A stretch of DNA of 64,000 bases from Stutzerimonas stutzeri (GCF_002909485.1 NZ_PPXG01000002.1:698319-762318), one strand, 5' to 3'; numbered from the stretch's first letter, positions 40,590 through 50,970 are shown. A program made the numbers and translations. Notes: generated by a model not told the origin, from the sequence alone.

Positions 40590-41030
40590 ATGGCCAGAAT
40601 CCGCAAAAGACGCAAGCCCGTCGCCGAGATGAACGTGGTGCCATACATCGACGTGATGCTGGTATTGCTGGTCATCTTCATGGTTACGGCGCCGATGCTC
40701 AATCAGGGGGTCAAGGTCGATCTGCCGAAGGTCAGCAGTGAGGCCTTGCCGCAAGATAACGACAAGCAGGTGTTGACCATCTCCATCAAGGCCGACAAGA
40801 CGTATTACTGGAATGTGGGTAGCGAGGTCGACACTGAAAGCAAGGGCAACGAGGCCGTCGCGCTGGAGGACATGACTCAGGCTGTGGTCGCCATCATGCG
40901 TCAGCGTCCGGATACCCAGGTATTCATCCGCGGCGACCGCGCTGTGGATTACGGCTCGGTCATGGCGGCCATGGGTGGCTTGCAGGAAGCGGGCGTAGGT
41001 AACGTTGGCCTGATCACCGAGGCTCCTTGA
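40590..41030 (+). CDS. tolR: Tol-Pal system protein TolR
   Basis: 146 aa. One N-terminal membrane helix, VVPYIDVMLVLLVIFMVTAPM, carrying the conserved Asp that takes part in proton flow, followed by a periplasmic ExbD-like domain. Its stop overlaps the tolA start (TGATG). Confidence 0.95.
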   Translation: MARIRKRRKPVAEMNVVPYIDVMLVLLVIFMVTAPMLNQGVKVDLPKVSSEALPQDNDKQVLTISIKADKTYYWNVGSEVDTESKGNEAVALEDMTQAVVAIMRQRPDTQVFIRGDRAVDYGSVMAAMGGLQEAGVGNVGLITEAP

Positions 41031-42028
41031 TGCAGCAGCGTGACCCGTCACCTTCGCAGAGCTACTTCTGGCCGACCGTGCTCGCCGTCGGCTTGCATGT
41101 TCTGGTCTTCGGCATGCTTTTCGTCAGCTTTTCCAAGACGCCCGAGCTGCCGCCGTCCAAGCCGATCGTGCAGGCTACTCTGTACCAGCTGAAGTCTCAG
41201 AGCCAGGCCACCACTCAGACCAATCAGAAGATTGCCGGTGAGGCGAAGAAGACAGCTGCCAAACAGTTCGAAACCGAGCAGATGGAGCAGCGTAAGGTCG
41301 AGCAGCAAAAACAGGCTGCGGCTGTGGCTGCGGAACAAAAGAAGGCTGAAGAGGCTCGAAAGGCCGATGCGGCGAAAGCAGCAGCCGACAAAGCTGCAGC
41401 GGCAAAAAAGGCCGAGGAGGCCAAGAAGCTCGAGCAGCAGAAGCAGGCCGAAATCGCGAAAAAGAAGTCGGCTGAGGAGCTGACCAAGAAAAAGGCTGCG
41501 GAGGAAGCTAAGAAAAAGGCCGCCGAAGAGGCAAAGCGCAAGGCAGCTGAAGAGGCCAAGAAGAAGGCTGCAGCCGAGGCAGCCAAGAAGAAGGCGGCTG
41601 AAGAGGCGAAGAAGAAAGCGGCAGCAGATGCAGCGCGCAAAGCGGCAGAGGACAAGAAGGCGCAGGCGCTGGCCGAGCTACTGTCCGATACCACCGAGCG
41701 TCAGCAGGCATTGGCCGATAGCCATGGCGATCAGGTCGCTGGCGACTTCGACGATCTGATTCGGCTGCGTGCGGCGGAAGGCTGGAGTCGACCACCATCG
41801 GCGCGTAATAACATGACTGTTCAGCTTCAGGTAAACATGCTTCCGGATGGCACAATCGCCAATGTCAGCGTGTACAGGTCGAGCGGTGATGCGCCATTCG
41901 ATAATTCTGCGGTCGCCGCAGTAAAGAACATCGGTCGGTTGACTGAAATGCAGGGCCTGAGCCCGCAGGATTTTCAACCTTACCGATCATTCAAAATGAC
42001 ATTCACGCCTGAGGATCTTGCGTTGTGA
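41030..42028 (+). CDS. tolA: Tol-Pal system protein TolA
   Basis: 332 aa. One N-terminal membrane helix ([19 protein letters not shown]), a long alpha-helical spacer of Lys/Ala/Glu repeats (about residues 65-220; [24 protein letters not shown] units) and a C-terminal globular domain (from about 225) that contacts TolB and Pal. The start is the ATG at 41030. The repeat tract may vary in length between strains. Confidence 0.95.
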   Translation: MQQRDPSPSQSYFWPTVLAVGLHVLVFGMLFVSFSKTPELPPSKPIVQATLYQLKSQSQATTQTNQKIAGEAKKTAAKQFETEQMEQRKVEQQKQAAAVAAEQKKAEEARKADAAKAAADKAAAAKKAEEAKKLEQQKQAEIAKKKSAEELTKKKAAEEAKKKAAEEAKRKAAEEAKKKAAAEAAKKKAAEEAKKKAAADAARKAAEDKKAQALAELLSDTTERQQALADSHGDQVAGDFDDLIRLRAAEGWSRPPSARNNMTVQLQVNMLPDGTIANVSVYRSSGDAPFDNSAVAAVKNIGRLTEMQGLSPQDFQPYRSFKMTFTPEDLAL

Positions 42029-43326
42029 TCAACTCCCTTCGAGGTCTACTTGTCCTGCTCTGCTGTCTTGCGGGAATCGCAGTAGCGCAGGAGAAAAATA
42101 TTGTCGTCACCAGTGGTGCCGATCGCGCGATTCCGATCGCCGTCGTCCCGTTCGGCTGGCAGGGCGGCACCGTGCTGCCGGAGGACATGGCTGAGATCAT
42201 TGGAAACGACCTGCGTAACTCGGGCACGTTCCAGCCCATACCTCGGCAGAACATGATCAGCATGCCTACCCGTGGTAGTGAGATCATCTACCGTGACTGG
42301 AAAGCTCTGGGTACCCAGTATGTGATGGTAGGGAATATCGAGCCGGCTGGTGGTCGGCTGCAGGTACGCTACGAGGTGTTCAATGTAGCCACCGAGCAGC
42401 AGGTCATGACTGGAACGGTTGGCGGTGCACCGGACCAGCTGCGTGACATGGCTCACCACGCCGCTGACCAGTCGTTTGAAAAGCTCACTGGCATCAAGGG
42501 CGCATTTTCCACCCGTCTGCTGTATGTGACCGTCGAGCGGTTGGGTGGCGCGAACACCCGCTACACGCTGCAACGCTCCGACTACGATGGTGCGCGTGCG
42601 GTGACGTTGCTGCAGTCGCGTGAGCCTATTCTTTCTCCGCGCTACTCGCCTGATGGCCGCCGAATCGCCTACGTGTCGTTCGAGCAGAAGCGTCCGCGTA
42701 TTTTCATGCAGCATGTCGATACCGGTCGACGCGAGCAGATCACCAATTTCGAAGGCCTGAACGGTGCGCCGGCATTTTCGCCGGACGGCAATCGGCTGGC
42801 GTTCGTGCTTTCGAAGGACGGCAACCCGGAGATCTACGTGATGGATCTAGGCTCGCGGCAGTTGCAGCGTCTGACCAACCACTATGCGATCGACACCGAA
42901 CCCTTCTGGGGTGCTGACGGCCAGACCATCTACTTCACCTCCGACCGTGCCGGCAAACCGCAGGTTTACAAGCAGCGGATAGGCAGCAATTCGGCCGAGC
43001 GCGTAACGTTCGTCGGAAACTACAATGCGAACCCTAAACTGTCGGCTGATGAGAAGACTCTTGTCATGATCCACCGCCAGGACGGCTACACCAACTTCAA
43101 GGTTGCTGCCCAGGACCTGCAGCGGGGCAACCTGCGGATACTTTCGGATACCAGTCTGGATGAGTCACCCACTGTTGCGCCTAATGGCACCATGCTAATC
43201 TACGCCACCCGCCAGCAGGGCCGGGGAGTCTTGATGCTCGTGTCCATCAATGGACGCGTTAGGCTCCCGCTTCCAACAGCTCAAGGAGAAGTCCGAGAGC
43301 CGTCCTGGTCCCCTTACCTGAACTGA
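42025..43326 (+). CDS. tolB: Tol-Pal system protein TolB
   Basis: 433 aa from GTG 42025, overlapping tolA by 4 bp. Signal peptide [20 protein letters not shown]-terminal domain to about 165, then a six-bladed propeller with repeats such as [31 protein letters not shown] and [15 protein letters not shown]. It is the periplasmic shuttle between TolA and Pal. Confidence 0.96.
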   Translation: MINSLRGLLVLLCCLAGIAVAQEKNIVVTSGADRAIPIAVVPFGWQGGTVLPEDMAEIIGNDLRNSGTFQPIPRQNMISMPTRGSEIIYRDWKALGTQYVMVGNIEPAGGRLQVRYEVFNVATEQQVMTGTVGGAPDQLRDMAHHAADQSFEKLTGIKGAFSTRLLYVTVERLGGANTRYTLQRSDYDGARAVTLLQSREPILSPRYSPDGRRIAYVSFEQKRPRIFMQHVDTGRREQITNFEGLNGAPAFSPDGNRLAFVLSKDGNPEIYVMDLGSRQLQRLTNHYAIDTEPFWGADGQTIYFTSDRAGKPQVYKQRIGSNSAERVTFVGNYNANPKLSADEKTLVMIHRQDGYTNFKVAAQDLQRGNLRILSDTSLDESPTVAPNGTMLIYATRQQGRGVLMLVSINGRVRLPLPTAQGEVREPSWSPYLN

Positions 43327-43374
43327 TGCGGTATCAACGCTTTTTAACCAAAAACACACCTGGGGTTGTTACAC

Positions 43375-43878
43375 ATGGAAATGCTGAAATTCGGTAAGTT
43401 CACCGCTCTGGCTCTGGCCATGGCTGTTGCTGTCGGTTGTTCCTCCAAGGGCGGCGACGATTCGGGTGAAGGTTCGGGCGCGATCGATCCGAACGCTGGT
43501 TACGGTGCTGATTCCGGTTCCGTCGATAGCAGCATGAGCGAAGAAGCTGCTCTGCGCGCCATCACTACCTTCTACTTCGAGTACGACAGCTCCGACCTGA
43601 AGCCGGAAGCCATGCGCGCTCTGGACGTTCACGCCAAGGACCTGAAAGGCAACGGCGCTCGCGTCGTTCTGGAAGGCCACACCGACGAGCGTGGTACCCG
43701 CGAGTACAACATGGCTCTGGGCGAGCGCCGTTCCAAGGCCGTTCAGCGTTACCTCGTACTGCAGGGCGTTTCCCCGGCCCAGCTGGAGCTGGTTTCCTAC
43801 GGCGAAGAGCGTCCGGTTGCCATGGGTAACGACGAGCAGTCCTGGGCTCAGAACCGTCGCGTCGAACTGCGTAAGTAA
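43375..43878 (+). CDS. pal: Peptidoglycan-associated lipoprotein Pal/OprL
   Basis: 167 aa from ATG 43375. Begins [22 protein letters not shown] with lipobox cysteine at residue 22, then a Gly/Ser linker and an OmpA-like peptidoglycan-binding domain ([36 protein letters not shown]). An upstream TTG is possible but OprL proteins start at MEML. Anchors the outer membrane to the wall. Confidence 0.97.
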   Translation: MEMLKFGKFTALALAMAVAVGCSSKGGDDSGEGSGAIDPNAGYGADSGSVDSSMSEEAALRAITTFYFEYDSSDLKPEAMRALDVHAKDLKGNGARVVLEGHTDERGTREYNMALGERRSKAVQRYLVLQGVSPAQLELVSYGEERPVAMGNDEQSWAQNRRVELRK

Positions 43879-43884
43879 TTCGAT

Positions 43885-44700
43885 ATGCGCAAGTACCGCC
43901 ACGCTCTGACTTTTACAGTGCTCGGTCTGCCGCTTATGGCGGTGGCTCAAGTGCCGGTTGTGGATTACGAACAGGGCGCCGCTAGCGGCAACTCTGGCTA
44001 CTCCACGGCCGCGCCGAGCGGTGACGGTGCCTATGCTGGAGGTGGAGCTACTGCTCCATCTTCGGCGCAGGGCATGCTCTTCATGCAGCTACAGCAGATG
44101 CAGGAAGAGATCGCGCAATTGCGCGGCATGCTTGAGGAACAACAGAATCAGATCCAGCGCCTGCAACAAGAGGGGCTGGAACGTTACAAGGATATTGATC
44201 GGCGCCTGTCGAGTGGGTCCACCTCTACCGCCAATCAGTCCTTGCCCTCGGGTAATACGGCCTCCACGGCTGGAAGTTCGGGCACTGCTAGCGCCAGCCA
44301 AGGCCAGTCGCAAAGTGGGTCGAGCGATCCTGAGCAGGAAAAGCTCTACTACGATGCTGCTTTTGACCTGATCAAGGCGAAAGACTTCGATAAGGCCAGC
44401 CAGGCTTTTGCGGCCTTTCTGCGCAAATACCCTGACAGTCAGTACGCGGGCAATGCGCAGTACTGGCTGGGCGAGGTCAATCTGGCCAAGGGCGATTTGC
44501 AAGGCGCCGGCCAGGCCTTCGCTCGGGTCAGCCAGGCTTATCCGCAGCACAATAAGGTGCCGGATTCGCTCTACAAGCTGGCTGATGTCGAAATTCGTCT
44601 GGGTAACCGGGACAAGGCTCAGGGCATTTTGCGTCAGGTCATTGCCCAGTACCCGAATACATCGGCTGCACAGTTGGCTCAGCGGCAACTCAATCGCTGA
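43885..44700 (+). CDS. cpoB: Cell division coordinator CpoB
   Basis: 271 aa. Signal peptide, a central coiled coil (MQLQQMQEEIAQLRGMLEEQ) preceded and followed by Gly/Ser/Thr-rich linkers, and C-terminal TPRs (YYDAAFDLIKAKDFDKASQAF, QYWLGEVNLAKGDLQGAGQAF). It coordinates PBP1B with Tol-driven outer membrane constriction. Last gene of the ybgC-tol-pal operon, followed by a terminator. Confidence 0.94.
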   Translation: MRKYRHALTFTVLGLPLMAVAQVPVVDYEQGAASGNSGYSTAAPSGDGAYAGGGATAPSSAQGMLFMQLQQMQEEIAQLRGMLEEQQNQIQRLQQEGLERYKDIDRRLSSGSTSTANQSLPSGNTASTAGSSGTASASQGQSQSGSSDPEQEKLYYDAAFDLIKAKDFDKASQAFAAFLRKYPDSQYAGNAQYWLGEVNLAKGDLQGAGQAFARVSQAYPQHNKVPDSLYKLADVEIRLGNRDKAQGILRQVIAQYPNTSAAQLAQRQLNR

Positions 44701-44723
44701 TATCACGCTGGCGATACGAACGA

Positions 44724-44749
44724 AACCCGCCCGTTGTGCGGGTTTTTTC
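44724..44749 (+). terminator. Terminator of the tol-pal operon
   Basis: 7-bp stem AACCCGC / GCGGGTT with a CCGTTGT loop, merging into TTTTTTCG. It lies 24 bp after cpoB. Confidence 0.92.
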
Positions 44750-44787
44750 GTTAGAATCGCCGCCCCTATTTCCCGCAACGGAGGCGG

Positions 44788-45462
44788 ATGGCCTGTTTAG
44801 CCGTCACGCCCGTGGCTGATATGACTCTGCGAATTACCGAGATTTTTTACTCGCTGCAGGGGGAAACGCGAACCAGTGGGCTGCCCACTGTGTTCGTTCG
44901 CCTGACCGGCTGTCCCCTGCGCTGTCAATATTGTGATACCGCCTATGCGTTCAGCGGTGGAGAGCTGATGACTCTCGATGCGATCGTTGCGCGTGTCGCG
45001 TCCTACAATCCCCGCTACGTCTGCGTAACCGGTGGAGAGCCTTTGGCGCAGCCTAACTGCGTGCCATTGCTGGAGCGCCTTTGTGATGCAGGGTACGAGG
45101 TTTCACTGGAGACCAGTGGTGCGCTCGATATTTCTGCGGTGGATGAGCGCGTCAGTCGAGTGGTAGACCTGAAAACGCCGGGCTCTGCCGAGGTTGCACG
45201 CAATCGCTACGAGAACATCGCCTATCTCACGCCTAACGATCAGGTGAAGTTCGTCATCTGTTCCCGCCAGGACTACGACTGGGCCGTCACTAAGCTGATC
45301 GAATATGGGCTGGATAGGCGCGCCGGTGAAGTGCTCTTCTCGCCCAGTCACGGCCAGGTTGATGTTCGTGCGCTTTCGGATTGGATCGTTGCTGACAATC
45401 TGCCTGTGCGGTTGCAGTTGCAGCTGCACAAGATCATCTGGAACGACGCCCCCGGCCATTGA
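44788..45462 (+). CDS. queE: 7-carboxy-7-deazaguanine synthase QueE
   Basis: 224 aa if it starts at ATG 44788 (GGAGG close upstream), or 213 aa from ATG 44821, where homology begins (MTLRITEIFYSLQGE). Radical-SAM enzyme with CPLRCQYCDT (CxxxCxxC) for the Fe-S cluster and VTGGEPLAQPNC for SAM binding. It contracts the pterin ring in queuosine precursor synthesis; its product is used by QueC next door. Confidence 0.94.
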   Translation: MACLAVTPVADMTLRITEIFYSLQGETRTSGLPTVFVRLTGCPLRCQYCDTAYAFSGGELMTLDAIVARVASYNPRYVCVTGGEPLAQPNCVPLLERLCDAGYEVSLETSGALDISAVDERVSRVVDLKTPGSAEVARNRYENIAYLTPNDQVKFVICSRQDYDWAVTKLIEYGLDRRAGEVLFSPSHGQVDVRALSDWIVADNLPVRLQLQLHKIIWNDAPGH

Positions 45463-45525
45463 GATCGTAGCTCCGGTGGCCAGCTTCATGCTGGCTGGGA
45501 CAACCCGCTTTGAAGGTATCGCGAA

Positions 45526-46200
45526 ATGAACGATAAGAAGGCAGTCATCCTGCTGTCCGGCGGACTCGATTCGGCTACCGTCGTGGCCATGGCCCGTGAT
45601 CAGGGTTACGCCTGCTACACGATGAGTTTCGACTATGGGCAGCGTCATCGGGCCGAGCTGCAGGCCGCCGAACGGGTAGCGAAACAGTTGGGTGTGGTCG
45701 AGCACAAGGTGATTGGGCTCAACCTAAACGGCATCGGCGGCTCGGCGCTGACCGATGAAAGCATCGATGTGCCTGAGGTGCCAAGTGAGGGCATTCCTGT
45801 CACCTACGTTCCTGCACGCAACACAGTCTTTCTCTCGCTGGCGCTTGGCTGGGCGGAAGTGCTCGGCGCGCGCGACATCTTCATCGGTGTCAATGCGGTC
45901 GACTATTCCGGCTATCCAGATTGTCGGCCGGAGTTCGTTGCGGCGTTCGAGCGCATGGCCAATCTGGCTACCAAGGCTGGTGTGGAAGGGCTGGGGTTCC
46001 GTATTCGGGCTCCGCTGCAAGAGCTGAGCAAGGCGCAGATCGTCCAGGAGGGGGTTCGTTTGGGAGTGGACTATGCGATGACAGTTTCCTGCTATCAGGC
46101 TGATGCGGATGGTCGGGCATGTGGTAAATGCGACAGTTGCCGACTGCGCGCTGCCGGTTTTGCCGAAGCTGGCTTGGCTGACCCGACGCGCTATTTCTAG
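45526..46200 (+). CDS. queC: 7-cyano-7-deazaguanine synthase QueC
   Basis: 224 aa. ATP-dependent enzyme making preQ0 nitrile. PP-loop [11 protein letters not shown] at the N terminus and a C-terminal zinc site (SCYQAD..., then [10 protein letters not shown]). Pairs with queE, 63 bp upstream on the same strand. No preQ1 riboswitch was recognised in that gap. Confidence 0.96.
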   Translation: MNDKKAVILLSGGLDSATVVAMARDQGYACYTMSFDYGQRHRAELQAAERVAKQLGVVEHKVIGLNLNGIGGSALTDESIDVPEVPSEGIPVTYVPARNTVFLSLALGWAEVLGARDIFIGVNAVDYSGYPDCRPEFVAAFERMANLATKAGVEGLGFRIRAPLQELSKAQIVQEGVRLGVDYAMTVSCYQADADGRACGKCDSCRLRAAGFAEAGLADPTRYF

Positions 46201-46267
46201 ATTGCCGTCGCGCTTGATCTCGGGCTGACGCCACACTGTATTGATTGAATCTTTTTTAAAAAAAAGT

Positions 46268-46295
46268 TTGTTTTCATCAATCAAATCAGTATCAT
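46268..46295 (+). promoter_or_regulatory. tRNA-Lys promoter
   Basis: TTGTTT (46268-46273) and TATCAT (46290-46295), 16 bp apart, then a GC-rich discriminator and the tRNA 12 bp later. Just upstream an AT-rich inverted repeat (TTGATTGA ... TCAATCAA, 46241-46284) may end queC transcription. Confidence 0.6.
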
Positions 46296-46307
46296 GCGCC
46301 CCGCATT

Positions 46308-46383
46308 GGGTCGTTAGCTCAGTTGGTAGAGCAGTTGGCTTTTAACCAATTGGTCGTAGGTTCGAATCCTACACGACCCACCA
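46308..46383 (+). tRNA. tRNA-Lys (anticodon UUU)
   Basis: 76 nt including encoded CCA. Acceptor GGGTCGT/ACGACCC, D arm GCTC..GAGC, anticodon stem GTTGG/CCAAT (one G-T) with loop CTTTTAA, and T arm GTAGG TTCGAAT CCTAC. The equivalent P. aeruginosa tRNA-Lys locus next to queC is a well-known island integration site; here ordinary chromosomal genes follow. Confidence 0.98.
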
Positions 46384-46407
46384 TTTTTCTCCTTCGGGAG
46401 TACGAGA

Positions 46408-46441
46408 AGTCGGACGACCTTGAAGGTCTCCGGCTTTTTTT
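46408..46441 (+). terminator. Terminator after tRNA-Lys
   Basis: Stem AGTCGGACGACCTT / AAGGTCTCCGGCT (two mismatches) with a short G loop, followed by TTTTTTT. Confidence 0.85.
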
Positions 46442-46587
46442 ATGCCTGCATATTGGCAACGGCGCTCGCCTGGGTGCTACGTTCGGCCATAAGCGGCGTT
46501 TTTCTCTACGACCTTAGTAGGTGGCTCAAGGGTTTTTAAACGTAATAGACTGCGGACTTCCTGATTGTCCGTTGGTTCGAGGCTCAA

Positions 46588-48084
46588 ATGTATTCTGATC
46601 GCATCCGCTTGTCCTCTCTGCAGAGCAAGGTAATGAGCGCCCAAGAGGCCGCTTCCCTTATCCGCGACGGCATGACCGTTGGCATGAGCGGTTTCACCCG
46701 TGCGGGCGAAGCCAAGGCCGTGCCCCTCGCGCTGATCGACCGCGCCAAGGACGAGAAGCTGCAGATCAGTCTGGTTACTGGTGCCAGCCTGGGTAACGAT
46801 CTCGATGGCAAGATGGCTTCAGCGGGGCTGCTGGCCCGTCGCATGCCGTTCCAGGCCGATCCGGTACTGCGCAAGGCGATTAACGCAGGTGAGGTCATGT
46901 TCATCGACCAGCACCTGTCGCACACCGTCGAGCAGATGCGCAACCATCAGATCAAGCGCCCTGACGTCACCATCATTGAGGCGCTGTGCATCACCGAGCA
47001 GGGCCACATTGTTCCGACCACATCCGTGGGCAACTCTGCCAACTTGGTGATGTTTGCCGACCAGGTGATCATCGAGCTGAATCTGGCGCACAACCTGAAC
47101 CTGGAAGGTCTGCACGACATCTACTTCCCAGGCGAGCGTCCGAACCGCGGTCCGATTCCGCTGACCAAGGTCGATGACCGTCTCGGTGCTACCTCGATCC
47201 CGGTCGATCCCGCCAAGATCGCTGCTATCGTCATCACCGATCAGCCGGATTCCTACTCCACGGTTACCCCGCCGGACGCAGATACCCAGGCCATCGCCAA
47301 CCATCTGGTTGAGTTCTTCAAGAGCGAAGTCGATGCTGGTCGTATGGCGAAGAATCTCGGCCCGATGCAGGTTGGGATCGGCAACATCGCCAACGCCGTG
47401 ATGTGTGGTCTGATCGACTCGCCGTTCGAAGACCTGGTCATGTACTCCGAAGTACTGCAGGACTGCACCTTTGAGCTGATCGACGCTGGCAAGATGACCT
47501 TTGCTTCCGGTTGCTCCATCACGCTGTCCGAGCGTTGCAATGACCGCGTGTTCGGCAATCTGGAAAAGTACAAGGACAAGCTGATCCTGCGTCCTCAGGA
47601 AATTTCCAACCATCCAGAGCTGGTGCGTCGTCTGGGCATCATCGGCATCAACACCGCGCTCGAGTTCGACATCTATGGCAACGTCAACTCCACTCACGTG
47701 GGTGGCACCAAGATGATGAACGGCATTGGCGGTTCGGGCGACTTCGCACGTAACGCCCACATGGCCATCTTCGTGACCAAGTCGATCGCCAAGGGTGGCA
47801 ACATCTCCAGCGTCGTCCCAATGGTTGCGCACGTTGACCACACCGAGCATGACGTCGAAATTCTGGTGACCGAACAAGGTCTGGCTGACCTGCGTGGTCT
47901 GGCGCCGCGGGAGCGTGCGCGTGTCATCATCGACAACTGCGTGCACCCGTCCTATCGTGACGTGCTGAACAAGTATTTCGATGACGCCTGCAAGAAGGGC
48001 GGTCAGACGCCACACCTGCTGGGCGAAGCCATGCAGTGGCACATCAATCTGGAAGAACGTGGGCACATGCTCAAGGGCGAGTAA
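46588..48084 (+). CDS. Acetyl-CoA hydrolase/transferase family (acetyl-CoA:succinate CoA-transferase-like)
   Basis: 498 aa, family I CoA transferase of the AarC/ScpC/cat1 group. GMTVGMSGFTRAGEAKAVP lies at the N terminus; MYSEVLQDCTFELIDAGKM (about residue 287) carries the catalytic Glu; and GIGGSGDFARNAHMAIFVTKS is the CoA-binding loop. It likely moves CoA between acetyl-CoA and succinate or hydrolyses acetyl-CoA. Single gene with its own terminator. Confidence 0.88.
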   Translation: MYSDRIRLSSLQSKVMSAQEAASLIRDGMTVGMSGFTRAGEAKAVPLALIDRAKDEKLQISLVTGASLGNDLDGKMASAGLLARRMPFQADPVLRKAINAGEVMFIDQHLSHTVEQMRNHQIKRPDVTIIEALCITEQGHIVPTTSVGNSANLVMFADQVIIELNLAHNLNLEGLHDIYFPGERPNRGPIPLTKVDDRLGATSIPVDPAKIAAIVITDQPDSYSTVTPPDADTQAIANHLVEFFKSEVDAGRMAKNLGPMQVGIGNIANAVMCGLIDSPFEDLVMYSEVLQDCTFELIDAGKMTFASGCSITLSERCNDRVFGNLEKYKDKLILRPQEISNHPELVRRLGIIGINTALEFDIYGNVNSTHVGGTKMMNGIGGSGDFARNAHMAIFVTKSIAKGGNISSVVPMVAHVDHTEHDVEILVTEQGLADLRGLAPRERARVIIDNCVHPSYRDVLNKYFDDACKKGGQTPHLLGEAMQWHINLEERGHMLKGE

Positions 48085-48092
48085 TCCAGAAG

Positions 48093-48124
48093 AAACCGCC
48101 GGCTGATGCCGGCGGTTTTCATTT
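48093..48124 (+). terminator. Terminator after the CoA-transferase gene
   Basis: Perfect 11-bp stem AAACCGCCGGC / GCCGGCGGTTT with a TGAT loop and T-rich tail, 8 bp after the stop. Confidence 0.93.
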
Positions 48125-48326
48125 CGTAGGGTGCAATGCTCTGCGCTACCCGAGCAATTCCGTCTGCTTTCCCTTTTACAGACGCTTCGGCTAGTATTCC
48201 TGCCCCTTGAATGGCAGGACGCAAGTCTGAATCCTGCGCCCTCCGTATCTATCGACGAGCCCGAATTTTCGGTTCATGCCGTTATACTCGGCGCTTCGTG
48301 CAATCCCGTGCTGGCAGGACCCGTCC

Positions 48327-49385
48327 ATGACGCAGATACCCGAACGCATTCTTGTGCAGGCTCACCTGGCGGCCAAGCAGCCCAAGCCGCTCACGCCTGA
48401 GCAGGAAGTGCAGTTGCGCGGTGAGATAGCCGCCGAGTTGAAGCGCCAGAATGCGGTGCTGGTGGCGCATTACTACACTGATCCGGTAATTCAGGCGTTG
48501 GCGGAAGAAACCGGTGGCTGTGTTTCCGACTCCCTGGAGATGGCGCGCTTCGGCAATGAGCATCCGGCGCAGACCGTGCTGGTCGCGGGCGTCAAGTTCA
48601 TGGGAGAAACAGCGAAAATTCTCAACCCCGAAAAGCGTGTGCTGATGCCGACGCTCGAGGCCACCTGCTCACTCGATCTGGGCTGCCCGGTCGAAGAGTT
48701 CTCGGCTTTCTGCGATCAGCATCCGGAGCGCACCGTGGTGGTCTATGCCAATACCTCGGCTGCGGTGAAGGCGCGGGCTGATTGGGTGGTGACATCCAGT
48801 TGTGCGCTTGAGATCGTCGAAAGCCTGATGGATAACGGCGAGAAGATCATCTGGGCGCCGGACAAGCATCTTGGCGACTACGTGCAGCGGGAAACCGGCG
48901 CAGACATTCTGCTTTGGGATGGCGCCTGTATCGTTCATGAAGAGTTCAAGTCCAAGCAGCTGGCGGACATGAAGGCCTTATATCCCGATGCAGCCATTCT
49001 TGTGCATCCGGAGTCCCCGCAGGCTGTGGTCGAGCTCGCCGATGCTGTAGGGTCCACCAGCCAGCTCATCAAAGCCGCGCAGACGTTGCCGCAACAGACC
49101 TTCATCGTCGCGACCGATCGCGGCATCTTCTACAAGATGCAGCAGCTTTGTCCGGATAAAACCTTCATCGAAGCGCCAACCGCCGGCCAGGGCGCGAGCT
49201 GTCGCAGCTGTGCGCATTGCCCCTGGATGGCGATGAACACCCTGGAGAGGACGCTGGAGTGCCTGCGCGCGGGAAGCAACGAGATCTTCGTCGATCCAGC
49301 GATCATTCCGCGGGCGGTCAAGCCACTCAAGCGGATGCTCGATTTCACTCAGGCCGCACGGCTGAAACAGGCAGGCAACGCCTGA
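48327..49385 (+). CDS. nadA: Quinolinate synthase NadA
   Basis: 352 aa from ATG 48327. [4Fe-4S] enzyme that condenses iminoaspartate with dihydroxyacetone phosphate in NAD synthesis. Cluster cysteines lie in [23 protein letters not shown] and [16 protein letters not shown]. First gene of the conserved pseudomonad stretch nadA-bepA-tusA-perM-bcp-gcvR-dapA-bamC-purC. Confidence 0.97.
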   Translation: MTQIPERILVQAHLAAKQPKPLTPEQEVQLRGEIAAELKRQNAVLVAHYYTDPVIQALAEETGGCVSDSLEMARFGNEHPAQTVLVAGVKFMGETAKILNPEKRVLMPTLEATCSLDLGCPVEEFSAFCDQHPERTVVVYANTSAAVKARADWVVTSSCALEIVESLMDNGEKIIWAPDKHLGDYVQRETGADILLWDGACIVHEEFKSKQLADMKALYPDAAILVHPESPQAVVELADAVGSTSQLIKAAQTLPQQTFIVATDRGIFYKMQQLCPDKTFIEAPTAGQGASCRSCAHCPWMAMNTLERTLECLRAGSNEIFVDPAIIPRAVKPLKRMLDFTQAARLKQAGNA

Positions 49386-49397
49386 GGTTGCTGCAAG

Positions 49398-49417
49398 GGC
49401 GCTGAGCCTTCAGCGCC
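49398..49417. terminator. Hairpin between convergent nadA and bepA
   Basis: 8-bp inverted repeat GGCGCTGA / TCAGCGCC with a four-base loop, 12 bp after nadA. It has no T tract, so its action as a stop is uncertain. Confidence 0.45.
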
Positions 49418-49426
49418 ATTGCTGAT

Positions 49427-50860
49427 TCATCGCAGCATTTCGTCGACCATGCGCTTCTCATCGATCAGTTGTTTTTGGCGTGCGTCGATCCGTGCGGATA
49501 TCTGGAAGTTGCTGGCGCGGCGTTTGGCCAGGTTCAGCTGCTCAATACCCTGGTCGTAATCGCCCACTAGCGCGAAGTATTCCGCCCGCGCCTGATGCAG
49601 CCCGACAATATTGCCGCTCAGTCCGCGGACCTCTGCTACCTGATACCAGATATCGGGATCCCGCCGGCGCTGGTCGACGAGCCTGTCGAGTTCGCGCTCG
49701 GCCTGCTGCGTTTCTCCCTGCTCCATCAGCAGGTCGATGTGCATCTGGCGCACTGGGTAGTTGCCCGGGTACAACTGCAGCAGCCGCTGCACGCGTGTCT
49801 GTGCCTGTTGCAGGCGGTTGGAGGTGATGTCCAGCTCGATCTGCGCAAGGTTATAGGTGAGGTCGTCCGGCGCCTTGGCCAGTAGGGGGGTGAGCGTGCT
49901 GCGCGCGTCTTCGAGTTGCCCAGCCTTGATCTGTGCGAGCGCCAGGCCATAGCGGGCCGCATCCATCTCAGGGTTGTCGCTGAGCATCGCTCGAAAACGC
50001 TTGGCTCCAACTCCTGGAGTGCTTTCAAACTTCAGCTGCGTGCGAGCACGCATCAACTGGTAACGCAGGCTGTCCTGCGCACCACCCTTCGGGTACTGCT
50101 CTGCTCGGTTCGTGGTGTCGGCGATGCGCGATTCGCTGACCGGGTGAGTCAGGAGAAACTCGGGCGGCTTCTGGTCATAACGATACTGCCGCATCAGGCG
50201 ACCAAACATTGACGGCATTGCGCGAGGATCGAACCCGGCCCGTTCCAGGTTTACGATGCCGATACGGTCAGCTTCCTGTTCGTTCTGTCGGGAAAATCGG
50301 CGCTGGGCCTGAATCGCCGCCGCTTGAGTAGAAACGATGGCGGCGATGCCCGCGTCCCCTGCGCCGGCCGCTGCGGCCACAACGCCTGCCAGCATGGCGG
50401 CCATCATCGGCAGCTGCATGCGCTGCTGCGCTTCAAGGCCGCGGGCGAAGTGGCGCTGCGACAGGTGCGCCAGTTCGTGCGCCATCACCGAGGCGTATTC
50501 GGCTTCGGTTTGCGCATGAATGAACAGGCCGCCATTGACGCCGATTATCCCCCCGGGGGCGGCAAAGGCGTTCAGTTGCGGGCTGTCCAGCAGAACGAAT
50601 TCTAAGCGGCGATCCTGCAGCTGGCTTGTCTCGGCAAGGCGGTAGACGCTGCTCTCAACATAGTCTTTTAGTTGCGGGTCGGAGAGCTGTCTGACCTGTC
50701 CACGCAGCAGGCTGAGCCATGCGCGACCCAGTTGATGTTCCTGTTCCGGCGAGACTATGCCGGAACTGGCATCGCCGAGTGAAGGCAGATCGTTCGCCAA
50801 CACTACTGGTTGGACGAGCAGGCAGGTGAGCGTGAGGAGGGCAGGGCGCAGCAGTTTCAT
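49427..50860 (-). CDS. bepA: Periplasmic M48 metalloprotease with TPR domain, BepA-type
   Basis: 477 aa from ATG 50860 (the frame runs on to 51046). Signal peptide MKLLRPALLTLTCLLVQPVVLA, M48 domain with zinc motif HELAHLSQRH (about residue 135), a hydrophobic loop (MMAAMLAGVVAAAAGAG), and a C-terminal TPR half (from about 290). BepA degrades or assists misassembled outer membrane proteins such as LptD. Confidence 0.92.
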   Translation of the reverse strand: MKLLRPALLTLTCLLVQPVVLANDLPSLGDASSGIVSPEQEHQLGRAWLSLLRGQVRQLSDPQLKDYVESSVYRLAETSQLQDRRLEFVLLDSPQLNAFAAPGGIIGVNGGLFIHAQTEAEYASVMAHELAHLSQRHFARGLEAQQRMQLPMMAAMLAGVVAAAAGAGDAGIAAIVSTQAAAIQAQRRFSRQNEQEADRIGIVNLERAGFDPRAMPSMFGRLMRQYRYDQKPPEFLLTHPVSESRIADTTNRAEQYPKGGAQDSLRYQLMRARTQLKFESTPGVGAKRFRAMLSDNPEMDAARYGLALAQIKAGQLEDARSTLTPLLAKAPDDLTYNLAQIELDITSNRLQQAQTRVQRLLQLYPGNYPVRQMHIDLLMEQGETQQAERELDRLVDQRRRDPDIWYQVAEVRGLSGNIVGLHQARAEYFALVGDYDQGIEQLNLAKRRASNFQISARIDARQKQLIDEKRMVDEMLR

Positions 50861-50970
50861 CCAGACAGGCTCATTGAAGTGAGAACGGCTACTGTAGCCT
50901 TGACCTTGGCCAGCTGGCCAGAGCCCCGCTGTGCTAGGTATGCTGCGAGGCTTTTCTGTGGAGGCGAACC

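Noticed and set aside
41330..41690. Repeat array in tolA as a CRISPR or satellite
   Set aside because: The repeats encode the Lys/Ala/Glu helix of TolA and are imperfect codon-level repeats.
45463..45525. preQ1 riboswitch before queC
   Set aside because: The 63-bp gap lacks the C-rich loop and A-rich tail of preQ1 aptamers; a simple CCAGC/GCTGG hairpin is all I see.
46819..48066. 415-aa open frame opposite the CoA-transferase gene
   Set aside because: Shadow frame; the plus-strand protein is clearly conserved.
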